A DNA stretch of 64,000 nt from Halorhabdus salina (GTDB taxonomy: Archaea > Halobacteriota > Halobacteria > Halobacteriales > Haloarculaceae): contig NZ_JACDNP010000008.1 of NCBI RefSeq assembly GCF_013839425.1, positions 1 through 64,000 on the forward strand, read 5' to 3'. Position numbers and translations under genes: made by a program. Below the pieces are notes generated by a model that saw nothing but the letters and a program-made list of their open reading frames with translations, ran no database searches and was not told the DNA's origin. Shown here piece by piece: positions 45,303 through 53,626 of this stretch (position 1 is the first letter of the stretch; each line of letters begins with the position of its first letter).

Positions 45303-45389
45303 ATGGAAGAGAAAGAACTCCTGCTGGCAGCACTGGTCGCGATCGCGCTGATGATGGGGATCGCCGCGTTCGTCCTCGTTATCGGGTAA
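45303..45389 (+). CDS. 28-residue single-helix membrane microprotein
   Basis: ATG at 45303, stop TAA at 45387-45389. The chain is MEEKELLLAALVAIALMMGI then AAFVLVIG: a charged four-residue start and one continuous hydrophobic helix, which looks like a real small membrane protein. It lies in the 168-base gap between coxA's stop and the divergent small membrane-protein gene. It may be an accessory of the oxidase. Too short for database evidence, so expression is unproven. Confidence 0.45.
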   Translation: MEEKELLLAALVAIALMMGIAAFVLVIG

Positions 45390-45413
45390 CAAAATCCGGC
45401 AGTATCGACTCGC

Positions 45414-47210
45414 TTACGCCTCGGTGTCGCCAGGCTGTGGACTGTCAGTTGCTTCGTGCTTCTCGCCGCCGTCAGTGACGGTCTGCTGTTCGCCCCCATC
45501 GGCCGCAGTCAGCCGGTCGGCGTGCCAGCCGAACTCACGGGTGAACAGGCCGGACTGCTTGAGATCCCAGGGGTCGGTGTCGGTCACCTTCGGGGCGTCG
45601 AGCCATGAGGAGACGACGTTCCAGACGAAGATCACCTGGCCGACGAGGAGGATCACCGCGCCGACGGTCGCAGCCTGGTGGAGCAGTGTTTGGGCCTCGA
45701 GTGGGCCGACTGTGACCATATCGTAGCTCGCGTAGCGGCGCGGCATCTCCATGTAGCCGAGCAACAGCATCGCGAAGAAGGTCACGTTGGTGCCGATCAT
45801 CGACAGCCAGAAGTGCCACTTTGCCAAGGTCCGCTGGTACATCTTCCCGGTGAAGATGGGGAACCAGTAGTAGATGCCCGCGAAGACGGCAAAGGCGATC
45901 GCCCCCATGACGATGTAGTGGAAGTGCCCGACGACGTAGTAGGTATCCGTCAGGATCAAATCAATGGGGATGGCAGCCAGGAAGACGCCGGTGACGCCAC
46001 CGATGATGAAGTTCGAGATGAACCCGATCGAGAACAGCATCGGTGCTGCCAGTCGAATCCGGCCGTTCCACATCGTCGTGATCCAGTTGAACGTCTTCAC
46101 GGCGCTCGGTATCGCGATAGCTAAGGACACCGCCATGAACGAGGCTCGCAGGCGTGGGTCGATCCCGGTCGCGAACATGTGGTGGGCCCAGACGCCAAAG
46201 GAGAGCACGCCGATGGCAAGCGTCGAGTAGACAACGAACTTGAACCCGAACAGTTTCCGGCCTGAAAAGCGCGGAATGATGTAACTGATCAGTCCCATCG
46301 GCGGGAGGACGAGGATGTACACCTCCGGATGGCCGAAGAACCAGAACAGGTGTTGCCAGAGGATCGGGCCGCCGCCTTCTCCGACCGCGTAGAACAGCGT
46401 CCCGAGGTTCCGATCGAGCAACAGCATGACGATCGCACTGCCAAGCAGCGGGAACGCGAAGAGGATCAGTCCCGATTGGGTGAGCATCGTCCAGGAGAAG
46501 ATATCCAGATTCGCCCAGTTGACGTCCTCTCCCCGTTCGGTGAAGATTGTCACGATGAAGTTGATCGCCCCCATCGTCGCCGAGACGCCGGTCAGGTGCA
46601 ACCCCAGTAGCATCAGGTCCGCGCCGACGTGGGCTTGTTCGACCGACAGCGGCGTGTACATCGTCCAGCTGGTCTGTGCGGGCGCGATTCCAGGGACGAG
46701 GAAACCACCCCAGATGAGGAGCGCACCAGGGGGCAACAACCAGAATGCGATGGCGTTGATCCGCGGGAAGGCCATGTCGTCGGCCCCGATCAACAGCGGC
46801 ACGAAGTAGTTCCCGAAGGCAGCGATGATCGGCGTCCCGAACAAAAACAGCATCGTGATGCCATGACTCGTCAGCAACGCGTTGTAGAATTGTGCGCTGA
46901 CCACGTCTGAGGCCGGCGTAATCAGTTCGAACCGCATGACCATCACCATCAGTCCGCCGATCGCCAGCGCGAGGAGTGCAAAGACGCCGTAGAGAATCCC
47001 GATGTCCTTGTGATCGACGGTCGTGAGCCACCTGATCACGCCCGAGGGCTTCTCGCGGTGGCCGTACCCGGTGTCCTCGCCGACGGCGACGGCGCTGCCA
47101 CCGGCCAGGGGTGTATACTGCCGCCAGTCCTCGATGCGCGTGAGGAGTGCAGCGACCCCGACCAGGACGAGCCCCATCAGCACCGTCAGCGCGAGCTGCT
47201 GTCCTGCCAT
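45414..47210 (-). CDS. coxA: Haem-copper terminal oxidase subunit I
   Basis: 598 residues with about 12-14 membrane helices. Haem and CuB ligands are visible: SHGITMLFLFGTP (low-spin haem His), FFGHPEVYILVLPPMG (CuB His with the adjacent Tyr-Glu set), WAHHMFATG (two CuB His) and VVGHFHYIVMG (high-spin and low-spin haem His). It reduces O2 to water at the cell membrane and pumps protons. The hydrophilic C-terminal tail is acidic. Subunit II and III genes are not in this window, so the enzyme is encoded in pieces or fused elsewhere. An N-terminal extra helix precedes the core. Confidence 0.95.
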   Translation of the reverse strand: MAGQQLALTVLMGLVLVGVAALLTRIEDWRQYTPLAGGSAVAVGEDTGYGHREKPSGVIRWLTTVDHKDIGILYGVFALLALAIGGLMVMVMRFELITPASDVVSAQFYNALLTSHGITMLFLFGTPIIAAFGNYFVPLLIGADDMAFPRINAIAFWLLPPGALLIWGGFLVPGIAPAQTSWTMYTPLSVEQAHVGADLMLLGLHLTGVSATMGAINFIVTIFTERGEDVNWANLDIFSWTMLTQSGLILFAFPLLGSAIVMLLLDRNLGTLFYAVGEGGGPILWQHLFWFFGHPEVYILVLPPMGLISYIIPRFSGRKLFGFKFVVYSTLAIGVLSFGVWAHHMFATGIDPRLRASFMAVSLAIAIPSAVKTFNWITTMWNGRIRLAAPMLFSIGFISNFIIGGVTGVFLAAIPIDLILTDTYYVVGHFHYIVMGAIAFAVFAGIYYWFPIFTGKMYQRTLAKWHFWLSMIGTNVTFFAMLLLGYMEMPRRYASYDMVTVGPLEAQTLLHQAATVGAVILLVGQVIFVWNVVSSWLDAPKVTDTDPWDLKQSGLFTREFGWHADRLTAADGGEQQTVTDGGEKHEATDSPQPGDTEA

Positions 47211-47364
47211 ACTCGTCAGTCAGCGTGGGCCGTACAAAAAGTGTGTGTTGGCGGCACCATTCCCTTATGTAGTCGTCCCCTGCTATTGGGGGCTTTTTAT
47301 GTACTGGCTCGGCATAATAGAAATACTTTAGTTGGAGGATTCGCCGTCACCACACTACAGTCCG

Positions 47365-47637
47365 TCACTCCCGTGTTTCGGGTAGTACGCCCGGGGGCTC
47401 CTCCGGTTCGCCGTCGCGTTCAGCGTTGGCGATCGCTCGGCCGGAATAGTACGTCAGGACCGTGAGCAGGACGATCATCGTGCCGACGATCGCCAGTTGC
47501 AGGCCGGAGGCGACGGTGTTCCACCCGAAGGGGCTGGCGACGATGAACGCGACGAAGAAGAACACGAGAATGCCTAACGGAATGATATTGACGGTCAGAT
47601 CGAGTAGGGTTTCGTGATCGAGCGGACCGATTTCCAT
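47365..47637 (-). CDS. Small two-helix membrane protein of the oxidase cluster
   Basis: 90 residues. Two hydrophobic segments (IIPLGILVFFFVAFIVASPF and LQLAIVGTMIVLLTVLTYYSG) are joined by a short loop GWNTVASG; the tail is acidic and proline-rich. This matches my memory of the haloarchaeal DUF6684 family, found upstream of coxA. Role unknown, perhaps an oxidase accessory. It is about 155 bases from coxA's start and on the same strand. Confidence 0.78.
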   Translation of the reverse strand: MEIGPLDHETLLDLTVNIIPLGILVFFFVAFIVASPFGWNTVASGLQLAIVGTMIVLLTVLTYYSGRAIANAERDGEPEEPPGVLPETRE

Positions 47638-47719
47638 GGTCGGTCGTTCGGCAGTACGGATAAATAGGCTGTTGGAACCGGAAATCGGGCCGCGCCGGAA
47701 GCGCGCTCAATCGGTTCGG

Positions 47720-48109
47720 TTACTCCAGGAGGAAGCCAGTGACGCCGACGGCGACGAGAATCGCGCCGCTTCCGACGATTGCGAGGCCACGCCCGACGAT
47801 GCCGTTCGGGTCGGTCACGACAGAGAGGGCGTCCAGGGTGGCCGGGTCGACCTGGCTTGCCACCAGTGCGACGCCAAGGAGGCCGAATGCAATGCCGAGG
47901 CCGGCAAGGGGACGCCAGACACTACTCGCGTAGCCCGATTCGACGAGAATACCGGCGACACTCCCACCCAGCAACAGCAGGCCGCCGACGGCGACCGCGA
48001 AGTACCCGACGAAGATGCCCAGTTCCGCGAGTGCGAACCCGAGCGCGATGAACACCGGCCAGGGGCTCGCGCGGCGAAAATCCCCCGTCACCTTCGCCTG
48101 TTCACTCAT
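47720..48109 (-). CDS. Small four-helix membrane protein of the oxidase cluster
   Basis: 129 residues from ATG at 48109 (MSEQAKVTGDFRRASPWPVF); the open frame reaching 48205 is not needed. Four hydrophobic segments by eye. I believe it belongs to the haloarchaeal DUF7541 family (from memory). It is upstream of the other small protein and coxA on the same strand, consistent with a cox cluster transcript. It is divergent from the large protein at 48223 across about 110 bases. Confidence 0.75.
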   Translation of the reverse strand: MSEQAKVTGDFRRASPWPVFIALGFALAELGIFVGYFAVAVGGLLLLGGSVAGILVESGYASSVWRPLAGLGIAFGLLGVALVASQVDPATLDALSVVTDPNGIVGRGLAIVGSGAILVAVGVTGFLLE

Positions 48110-48222
48110 GGCTACGTCTTGGCTTGCCGACCGGAAAGGTCCGTCGGAGGCGGCCGGTCTGTCGGGGACCGTACAGCACGCGGGCGCAAAGTATATGGCC
48201 CGCATGGGACTTGTTCGTCACA

Positions 48223-50802
48223 ATGACCACACAAGCCATCGAGCGAGTCGAGCAGTGGGAGACGCGCTCGTTCGAGGGAGGCTATCGTGGGCTCCAGACG
48301 CTTGCTGACCGGGAGTTCTCCGGCGTCGTTCGCGCCACCGGTGGCACGCTCTGTATGCTCAACGGCACTGTTGTCGGCATCGTCGGTGGGACCATCGACG
48401 ATTTCGAAGACGCCGACGGGACCGCCTACGCTTCTCCGACGCCCGCGCTCTCCCTGCTGATCGTCATGCAAGCGCGCAGCGACGAGGTTCGAGCGAAGTA
48501 TTACACCGAGGATACACCGCTGTCGAAGGTCGATTCGACGCTTTCGGACGGCGGATTCACGGGCTTCATCCAACTGTCCGAAAACGTTCTCAGCGGGGAT
48601 TACTACATCGTCTATCACGGCGGCCGATCGATGAGCGTCGCCTTCGTCGGCGAGAGTTCCCAGCTCCTCGTCGAAGACGAAGCCTTCCAGCGGGCCGACG
48701 ACGAAGTCGGGATCTACGAGGTCCGGCCGGTCGATATCGAACCGATCGAGATTCCCGAGCCGGAGACTCAGTCCGAGTCCACGGGTGGGGCTGCTGCCGG
48801 GTCGTCGGACGCATCGGCGACCGATCCCGAGGAAGTGTCTGATCCTGTCTCCAGTGAGACTGACGCCGAGGCGGCCAACGATACCGCACCCAACGATTCC
48901 GACGCGATACCGGCTGATCAGGAATCATCAGCACAGACCCCAACCGACGAGACAGCGACGCCGTCGACAGTCGGGGAACCCAATACCAGTGCTGAGCAGC
49001 CCGAATCCGACGTATCAGATGGGGATGTCTCGACCGAACCAGCTCCGGCGGACGAATCGACCAGTGAATCGAGTGTCGAGCCGACGGCCGAGACGAGAGC
49101 GGACTCGAACGCTGAGGCGAGTACGGAACCAACTGCACATGCCAGTGAGTCGCCGTCGAACGAACCGGCCCCTACCGAGACATCGGCGGCGGAATCATCC
49201 ACGACGGACACGAACTCCGAATCGACGACGCCTGCCGGAGCGGCCACCCAAGAGCGTGTCGACCGGGCGGACCGACATGCCCAATCACCCACAGAGTCCG
49301 CCGAATCGACGCGACATCCGGGGGAAGACGACACGGACACACCGACAGCGGGGGGAACGACGGCTGATCGCCCGTCGGAGGCTCGCGAACAATCGGCGGA
49401 CCCGACCACCGAGGGGCCTACTTCGTCCGGCCAGTCGTCGACGGCCGATCAGCGACGCGAGACTGGGACAAATGGAGTCGACCGCCCGGCCGAGCGATCT
49501 TCGTCCCGTCCAGGGGAATCGCCATCGTCTGGAGGCCCTGTCGAATTGGAAACGCGAACGCTTCCCTCACTGGATCCGGAACGCTCTTGGAACGGGGACA
49601 AGCGCGAACGCCAGCCCGAGGTCCCGACTGGTGAGTCAGCCAAACCACTGTCCTCCAGCGAGCCCGACCAAGCGAGTGAACGCTCTTCGACTGCCCAGAG
49701 CGACGTCACCGATACGGGCCACTCCACGGACACAGCCCCGACTGCCCAGCCAGAGAACCAGCGACGTAACGCGCAAGTCGCCCCATCCAGTGACCCCGAA
49801 CCAGCCTCCGAACCGGAGCCCGAACCACAGGTGGATGCCGAGACGGTCGCGACGCTCCGGGAGACCATCGAGGACCGTGAACACCGCATCGAAACCCTCG
49901 AATCGAATCTCGAAACGGCTCGACGAGAACGTGACGAACTCGAAACCGAGCGTGATGACCTGCAGGCAGAACTCGAGCGATTGGAGGGGGAACTGTCTGA
50001 CCTCCGTGATGAACGGGAGATGCTGAAATCCCGACTGGATGCTCATGACGACGCCGACGCCGATACCCCTGAACGACGACTCGGACAGCAGGAGGCCTTA
50101 GATGGGACCGACCTGTTCGTCAGATACGCCTCGAAGGGGGAGCCGACGCTGAAATCAGCCTACGAGAACGGCGCGACCCGGGCAGACGTCAACCAAAATC
50201 TCGACGTCGAATCTCATACCCAATTCGAGTCGGAGGGGACGGTTGTTTCCGGAGAGTCCTTCGAGACGCACCTGCACAGTACCGTCGAGCACCGCTACGT
50301 CTCCTGGATCGTGCGGCAACTGCTCTTCGAGATCCGCGATACAGGCCATCAAGACGCGCTTGCAGACCTCTACGACGCGCTCCCCCGGATCGATCGGATC
50401 GAACTCAACGGCACGATATCTGTCGAATATACAGAAGACGGTCAGACGAAACGCTCACAGGAGTCCTTCGACGTGGTATTGCGCGATCGGATGGGAAACC
50501 CGCTGGTCGTCGCAAACATCAACGATTCTCGACAGGCGGCCACCGAGGACCAGATGTCCTCGCTGGTCACGGCCGCTACTCGCATCGGCGAATCGAACGC
50601 GAGCCTCGCCGCTGCGATGTTCGTCACGTCGAGTTTCTTCGAACCCGGTGCCTTGGAGACGGCCGCCGATGCGACTGGCGGTGGCCTCCTGAGCCGGGAC
50701 AAGCGGGAGAGTTACGTCAAGATTTCCCGAAAACAGGGCTTTCATCTCTGTCTGGTCGAAGCACGCGAAGAACAGTTCCACATGGCTGTCCCCGAACTGT
50801 GA
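48223..50802 (+). CDS. Large multi-domain cytoplasmic protein with long disordered linker and coiled coil
   Basis: 859 residues from ATG at 48223 (MTTQAIERVEQWETRSFEGG). Residues 1-175 are a globular domain (GLQTLADREFSGVVRATGGT, VVGIVGGTIDDFEDADG). About 176-535 is a Ser/Thr/Glu/Asp/Pro-rich linker with no hydrophobic pattern. About 535-607 is a heptad coiled coil (ETIEDREHRIETLESNLETA and following). About 620-859 is a second domain: LFVRYASKGEPTLKSAYENG, VEHRYVSWIVRQLLFEI, FDVVLRDRMGNPLVVANIND. It corresponds, I believe, to the haloarchaeal DUF7527 type; the function is not known. The C-terminal domain could be a nuclease-fold relative, but no catalytic set is convincing. Confidence 0.8.
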   Translation: MTTQAIERVEQWETRSFEGGYRGLQTLADREFSGVVRATGGTLCMLNGTVVGIVGGTIDDFEDADGTAYASPTPALSLLIVMQARSDEVRAKYYTEDTPLSKVDSTLSDGGFTGFIQLSENVLSGDYYIVYHGGRSMSVAFVGESSQLLVEDEAFQRADDEVGIYEVRPVDIEPIEIPEPETQSESTGGAAAGSSDASATDPEEVSDPVSSETDAEAANDTAPNDSDAIPADQESSAQTPTDETATPSTVGEPNTSAEQPESDVSDGDVSTEPAPADESTSESSVEPTAETRADSNAEASTEPTAHASESPSNEPAPTETSAAESSTTDTNSESTTPAGAATQERVDRADRHAQSPTESAESTRHPGEDDTDTPTAGGTTADRPSEAREQSADPTTEGPTSSGQSSTADQRRETGTNGVDRPAERSSSRPGESPSSGGPVELETRTLPSLDPERSWNGDKRERQPEVPTGESAKPLSSSEPDQASERSSTAQSDVTDTGHSTDTAPTAQPENQRRNAQVAPSSDPEPASEPEPEPQVDAETVATLRETIEDREHRIETLESNLETARRERDELETERDDLQAELERLEGELSDLRDEREMLKSRLDAHDDADADTPERRLGQQEALDGTDLFVRYASKGEPTLKSAYENGATRADVNQNLDVESHTQFESEGTVVSGESFETHLHSTVEHRYVSWIVRQLLFEIRDTGHQDALADLYDALPRIDRIELNGTISVEYTEDGQTKRSQESFDVVLRDRMGNPLVVANINDSRQAATEDQMSSLVTAATRIGESNASLAAAMFVTSSFFEPGALETAADATGGGLLSRDKRESYVKISRKQGFHLCLVEAREEQFHMAVPEL

Positions 50803-50825
50803 CTTAACGGGTAGAAACGACCCGA

Positions 50826-51131
50826 TTAACTCTCGACTTCGGCTGCGTCGTCGATCTTCATGCCTTCCAGCTTTTCGATGGTCTGGTCGACTTTCTCGTC
50901 GAGATCGTCGACGAACTCCTGGGTCTGTTCGGTTGTGATTGCACCCTGGCTGGACGGCTCGATGAGGTTCTCCTCTTCGAGAACGCGAAGCGAGTACCGT
51001 ACCTTGTGATGGGGATATCCCGTCTCGTTGGACATCTTCACGATGCCAATCGGTTCGTTCTCGATGACCATCCGCAGAACCTGCAGATGTCGCTCCAGCA
51101 TGTCCACTTCTTTCTCAAGCCTATCTATCAT
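50826..51131 (-). CDS. Winged-helix regulator, small haloarchaeal type
   Basis: 101 residues from ATG at 51131 (MIDRLEKEVDMLERHLQVLR). A short N-terminal helix precedes a winged HTH (IGIVKMSNETGYPHHKVRYSLRVLEEENLIE); described in parts: IGIVKMSNETGYPHHKVRYS then RVLEEENLIE. A helical C-terminus (EFVDDLDEKVDQTIEKLEG) probably dimerises. It is likely a conserved housekeeping transcription factor; the target is unknown. It is convergent with the preceding large protein and divergent from purA. An open frame to 51239 is a non-coding extension. Confidence 0.78.
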   Translation of the reverse strand: MIDRLEKEVDMLERHLQVLRMVIENEPIGIVKMSNETGYPHHKVRYSLRVLEEENLIEPSSQGAITTEQTQEFVDDLDEKVDQTIEKLEGMKIDDAAEVES

Positions 51132-51261
51132 GGCACATGTTAACTTGTGTTCGGAGGTTTTAAAGGTTGTTGTCCGTCTACGAAAATTTCCTCGCGTCAC
51201 GTAGAGTGGCCGGGAGTATAATCCTTGTGATAGAGTCACTATCAGAGGTACGGGACCGAAA

Positions 51262-51294
51262 TCGGTTTATCGGGAGGGAAAAAACCCGGAGTTA
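51262..51294 (+). promoter_or_regulatory. purA promoter and start region
   Basis: A TATA-like GGTTTATC (51263-51270) lies about 28 bases before the ATG at 51295, the spacing expected for a leaderless or nearly leaderless transcript. A GGAG three bases before the ATG could assist as a Shine-Dalgarno element. Confidence 0.45.
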
Positions 51295-52674
51295 ATGACT
51301 GTCACGATCGTCGGGTCGCAGTTAGGAGATGAAGGGAAGGGTCGAGTTGTCGACCTTTACAGCGACGGAGCCGACGTAGTCGTCCGCTATCAGGGCGGGG
51401 ACAACGCCGGCCACACCGTGTGTCACGCCGGCGAGGAGTACAAACTTTCACTCGTTCCAAGTGGCGCGATCCGGGGTAAAGTGGGCGTTCTCGGCAACGG
51501 CTGTGTCATCAATCCACGGACGTTGTTCGACGAACTCGAAATGCTCGCCGATCGTGGCCTCGACCCGGACGTTCGGGTCGCCGAGCGGGCACACGTGATT
51601 ATGCCGTTCCATCGCGTCCTCGACGGGATCGAGGAAGACGTCAAAAGCGAGGACGACCAGGAAGTCGGGACGACCGGCCGCGGCATCGGACCGACCTACG
51701 AGGACAAAGCTGGGCGACGCGGGGTTCGGGTCGGCGATCTGCTCGATCCCGCGGTACTCAAAGAGCGCCTGGAATACGTCGTCCCACAAAAACGGGCGGT
51801 CGTCGAGGACGTCTACGGCCTCGATCCCGACGGCTTCGAGGAGTACCCCAACGCCTTCGACATCGACGCACTGTTCGAGGAGTTCAGCGAATACGGCCGC
51901 CGCATCGAACGTGCGGGTATGGCCGTCAACGCTGGCGCGTATCTCAGTGACGCCCACGAGTCGGGCGAGGCCCTCATGCTCGAAGGGGCCCAAGGGACGA
52001 TTATCGACATCGATCACGGCAACTACCCCTTCGTTACCTCCTCGAATCCGACCGCTGGCGGGGCGACGGTCGGAACCGGTCTATCGCCGGGCGTCATCGG
52101 CGACGGTGAGGTCATCGGGATCGTCAAAGCCTATCTCTCACGGGTCGGTAGCGGTCCGTTGCCGACGGAACTTGGGGGCGTCGTCGGTGACACGCCCGGC
52201 TACGACGAGCAGGGCGACGGCGAAAACGAAGATATGGCGACGTACATTCGCGAGGCCGGCGACGAATACGGGACCGTGACTGGCCGTCCGCGCCGGGTCG
52301 GCTGGCTCGATCTGCCGATGTTGCGTCACTCGACTAGAGCAAGCGGGTTCACCGGGCTGGCGATCAACCACATCGACACGCTCGCCGGCTTGGACGAACT
52401 GCAGGTCGCGACTGCCTACGAACTCGATGGCGAACGACTGGAGACGATTCCGCCAACCACCGAACGGTGGGCGGACTGTGAGCCCGTCTACCGGACCTTC
52501 GAGGGCTGGGAGAACCAGGAGTGGGCGGACATCGTCGAGGACGGCTACGATGCGCTGCCCGAGAACGCTCGCGCCTATCTGGAGTTCATCAGCGACGATC
52601 TCGACGTCCCGATTTACGCGATCGGTGTCGGCCCCTCGCGTGAAGACACGATCGTTCGCCAGCACCCGTACTAA
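51295..52674 (+). CDS. purA: Adenylosuccinate synthetase
   Basis: 459 residues, usual length for the haloarchaeal enzyme. It joins IMP and aspartate using GTP, the first step from IMP to AMP. Landmarks: the N-terminal VGSQLGDEGKGRVVDL with the catalytic Asp and P-loop, GGDNAGHTV, the GTP-binding TTGRGIGPTYEDKA, LLEGAQGT-type motif (MLEGAQGTIIDIDHG), PFVTSSNPTAGG and the C-terminal IGVGPSREDTI. It stands alone with its own TATA element; its neighbours are functionally unrelated. Confidence 0.95.
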   Translation: MTVTIVGSQLGDEGKGRVVDLYSDGADVVVRYQGGDNAGHTVCHAGEEYKLSLVPSGAIRGKVGVLGNGCVINPRTLFDELEMLADRGLDPDVRVAERAHVIMPFHRVLDGIEEDVKSEDDQEVGTTGRGIGPTYEDKAGRRGVRVGDLLDPAVLKERLEYVVPQKRAVVEDVYGLDPDGFEEYPNAFDIDALFEEFSEYGRRIERAGMAVNAGAYLSDAHESGEALMLEGAQGTIIDIDHGNYPFVTSSNPTAGGATVGTGLSPGVIGDGEVIGIVKAYLSRVGSGPLPTELGGVVGDTPGYDEQGDGENEDMATYIREAGDEYGTVTGRPRRVGWLDLPMLRHSTRASGFTGLAINHIDTLAGLDELQVATAYELDGERLETIPPTTERWADCEPVYRTFEGWENQEWADIVEDGYDALPENARAYLEFISDDLDVPIYAIGVGPSREDTIVRQHPY

Positions 52675-52834
52675 GTGGGCTCGATACCTGCGTTTTGCTT
52701 TCTTCTGACGGTTCGTGGATTGGGGCGTCAGTGAGATCTGTTGCGCCATTGCTGGTCCGGTGATACGTGGCTGTCCCGTTCCAGTCGTCACGTCGAGCGG
52801 CACGCTTTTGGCTCGCGGGAGCCAGACATGTGGT

Positions 52835-53029
52835 ATGCAGGAAGAGCTGTTAGACATCATCTGCTGTCCGCTGGACAAACAGGACCTCGAACTCGACGTC
52901 GCAGAACGCGAGGACGGCGATATCGTCGCCGGCACGTTGACCTGTAGCGAGTGTGGCGAGGCCTATCCTATCGAAGACGGTATCCCGAACCTCCTCCCGC
53001 CGGACATGCGGGAAGATGCTCCGGCCTGA
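52835..53029 (+). CDS. Trm112-like methyltransferase partner
   Basis: 64 residues from ATG at 52835 (MQEELLDIICCPLDKQDLEL); an open frame to 52715 is not coding. The sequence has the zinc-binding ribbon pattern of Trm112/YcaR proteins: ICCPLDKQDLEL at the front and TCSECGEAYPIEDGIPNLLP at the end. In archaea and eukaryotes Trm112 is the activating subunit of several RNA and protein methyltransferases. It is soluble. The next gene starts about 33 bases later in the same direction. Confidence 0.88.
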   Translation: MQEELLDIICCPLDKQDLELDVAEREDGDIVAGTLTCSECGEAYPIEDGIPNLLPPDMREDAPA

Positions 53030-53062
53030 AGCTTTTTCAACAGTCCCTGCGGATTGTCACGT

Positions 53063-53620
53063 GTGGCCGATCCGCTGGTAGTCCACGTCAACCGTGAGCA
53101 ACTCCACGAGTTAGCGGTGCCCGCGTCCTACGAGACGACTGGCACGTTCGATGTCCGACTGGTCAATCACGGGGAAGCCTCACACGTCCATTTACGCCTC
53201 GACGATGCCCTCTCTGACATCGCGAGACTCGACGCGAACAATCACTACGTCGATGAGAACCACGAACGCTTCGTGACTGTTTCCGTCCGAGACGGTGTTG
53301 CCCAACGAGGGAAACTCAAGGTCGTTAGCGGGTACGGGGCGACGACGAGATACGTCGATATTATCCTCACTGAACCCGACGAGCCGAACGGATCAGTCAC
53401 GGTCGACGAGTCGTTGGCCCACCCCCAGCCCACTGAGACAGAGCCCACAGACAGTGTCTTCGAAGCGGACCCAACACTCCCAGTGATTGGTCTGGCCGGT
53501 GTGGCGCTGGTGCTCGCCCTCGCTGTCGCCGTCCTCGTCAAGCAGTTTGTCGTCGCGCTGGGTGCGCTTGCCGTCTTGCTCGGTGTGCTCGTGGCCGGAT
53601 ACGTTCTCGTCGCCGAGTGA
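53063..53620 (+). CDS. Hypothetical protein with C-terminal membrane anchor
   Basis: 185 residues from GTG at 53063 (ADPLVVHVNREQLHELAVPA after the start); a TTG at 53054 would add three residues. The N-terminal ~115 residues form a beta-rich soluble domain (FDVRLVNHGEASHVHLRLDD, VTVSVRDGV). A short Pro/Thr-rich linker and two C-terminal hydrophobic segments (PVIGLAGVALVLALAVAVLV, FVVALGALAVLLGVLVAGYV) follow. I believe it is the haloarchaeal DUF7524 type. The function is unknown; the fold resembles a beta-sandwich binding domain held at the membrane. Confidence 0.72.
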   Translation: MADPLVVHVNREQLHELAVPASYETTGTFDVRLVNHGEASHVHLRLDDALSDIARLDANNHYVDENHERFVTVSVRDGVAQRGKLKVVSGYGATTRYVDIILTEPDEPNGSVTVDESLAHPQPTETEPTDSVFEADPTLPVIGLAGVALVLALAVAVLVKQFVVALGALAVLLGVLVAGYVLVAE

Positions 53621-53626
53621 CTGTCC

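Noticed and set aside
47275-47300. Hairpin CCCC-TGCTATT-GGGG followed by CTTTTT on the plus strand
   Set aside because: No plus-strand gene ends before it, so it is unlikely to be a terminator there; on the minus strand it lacks a following T-tract.
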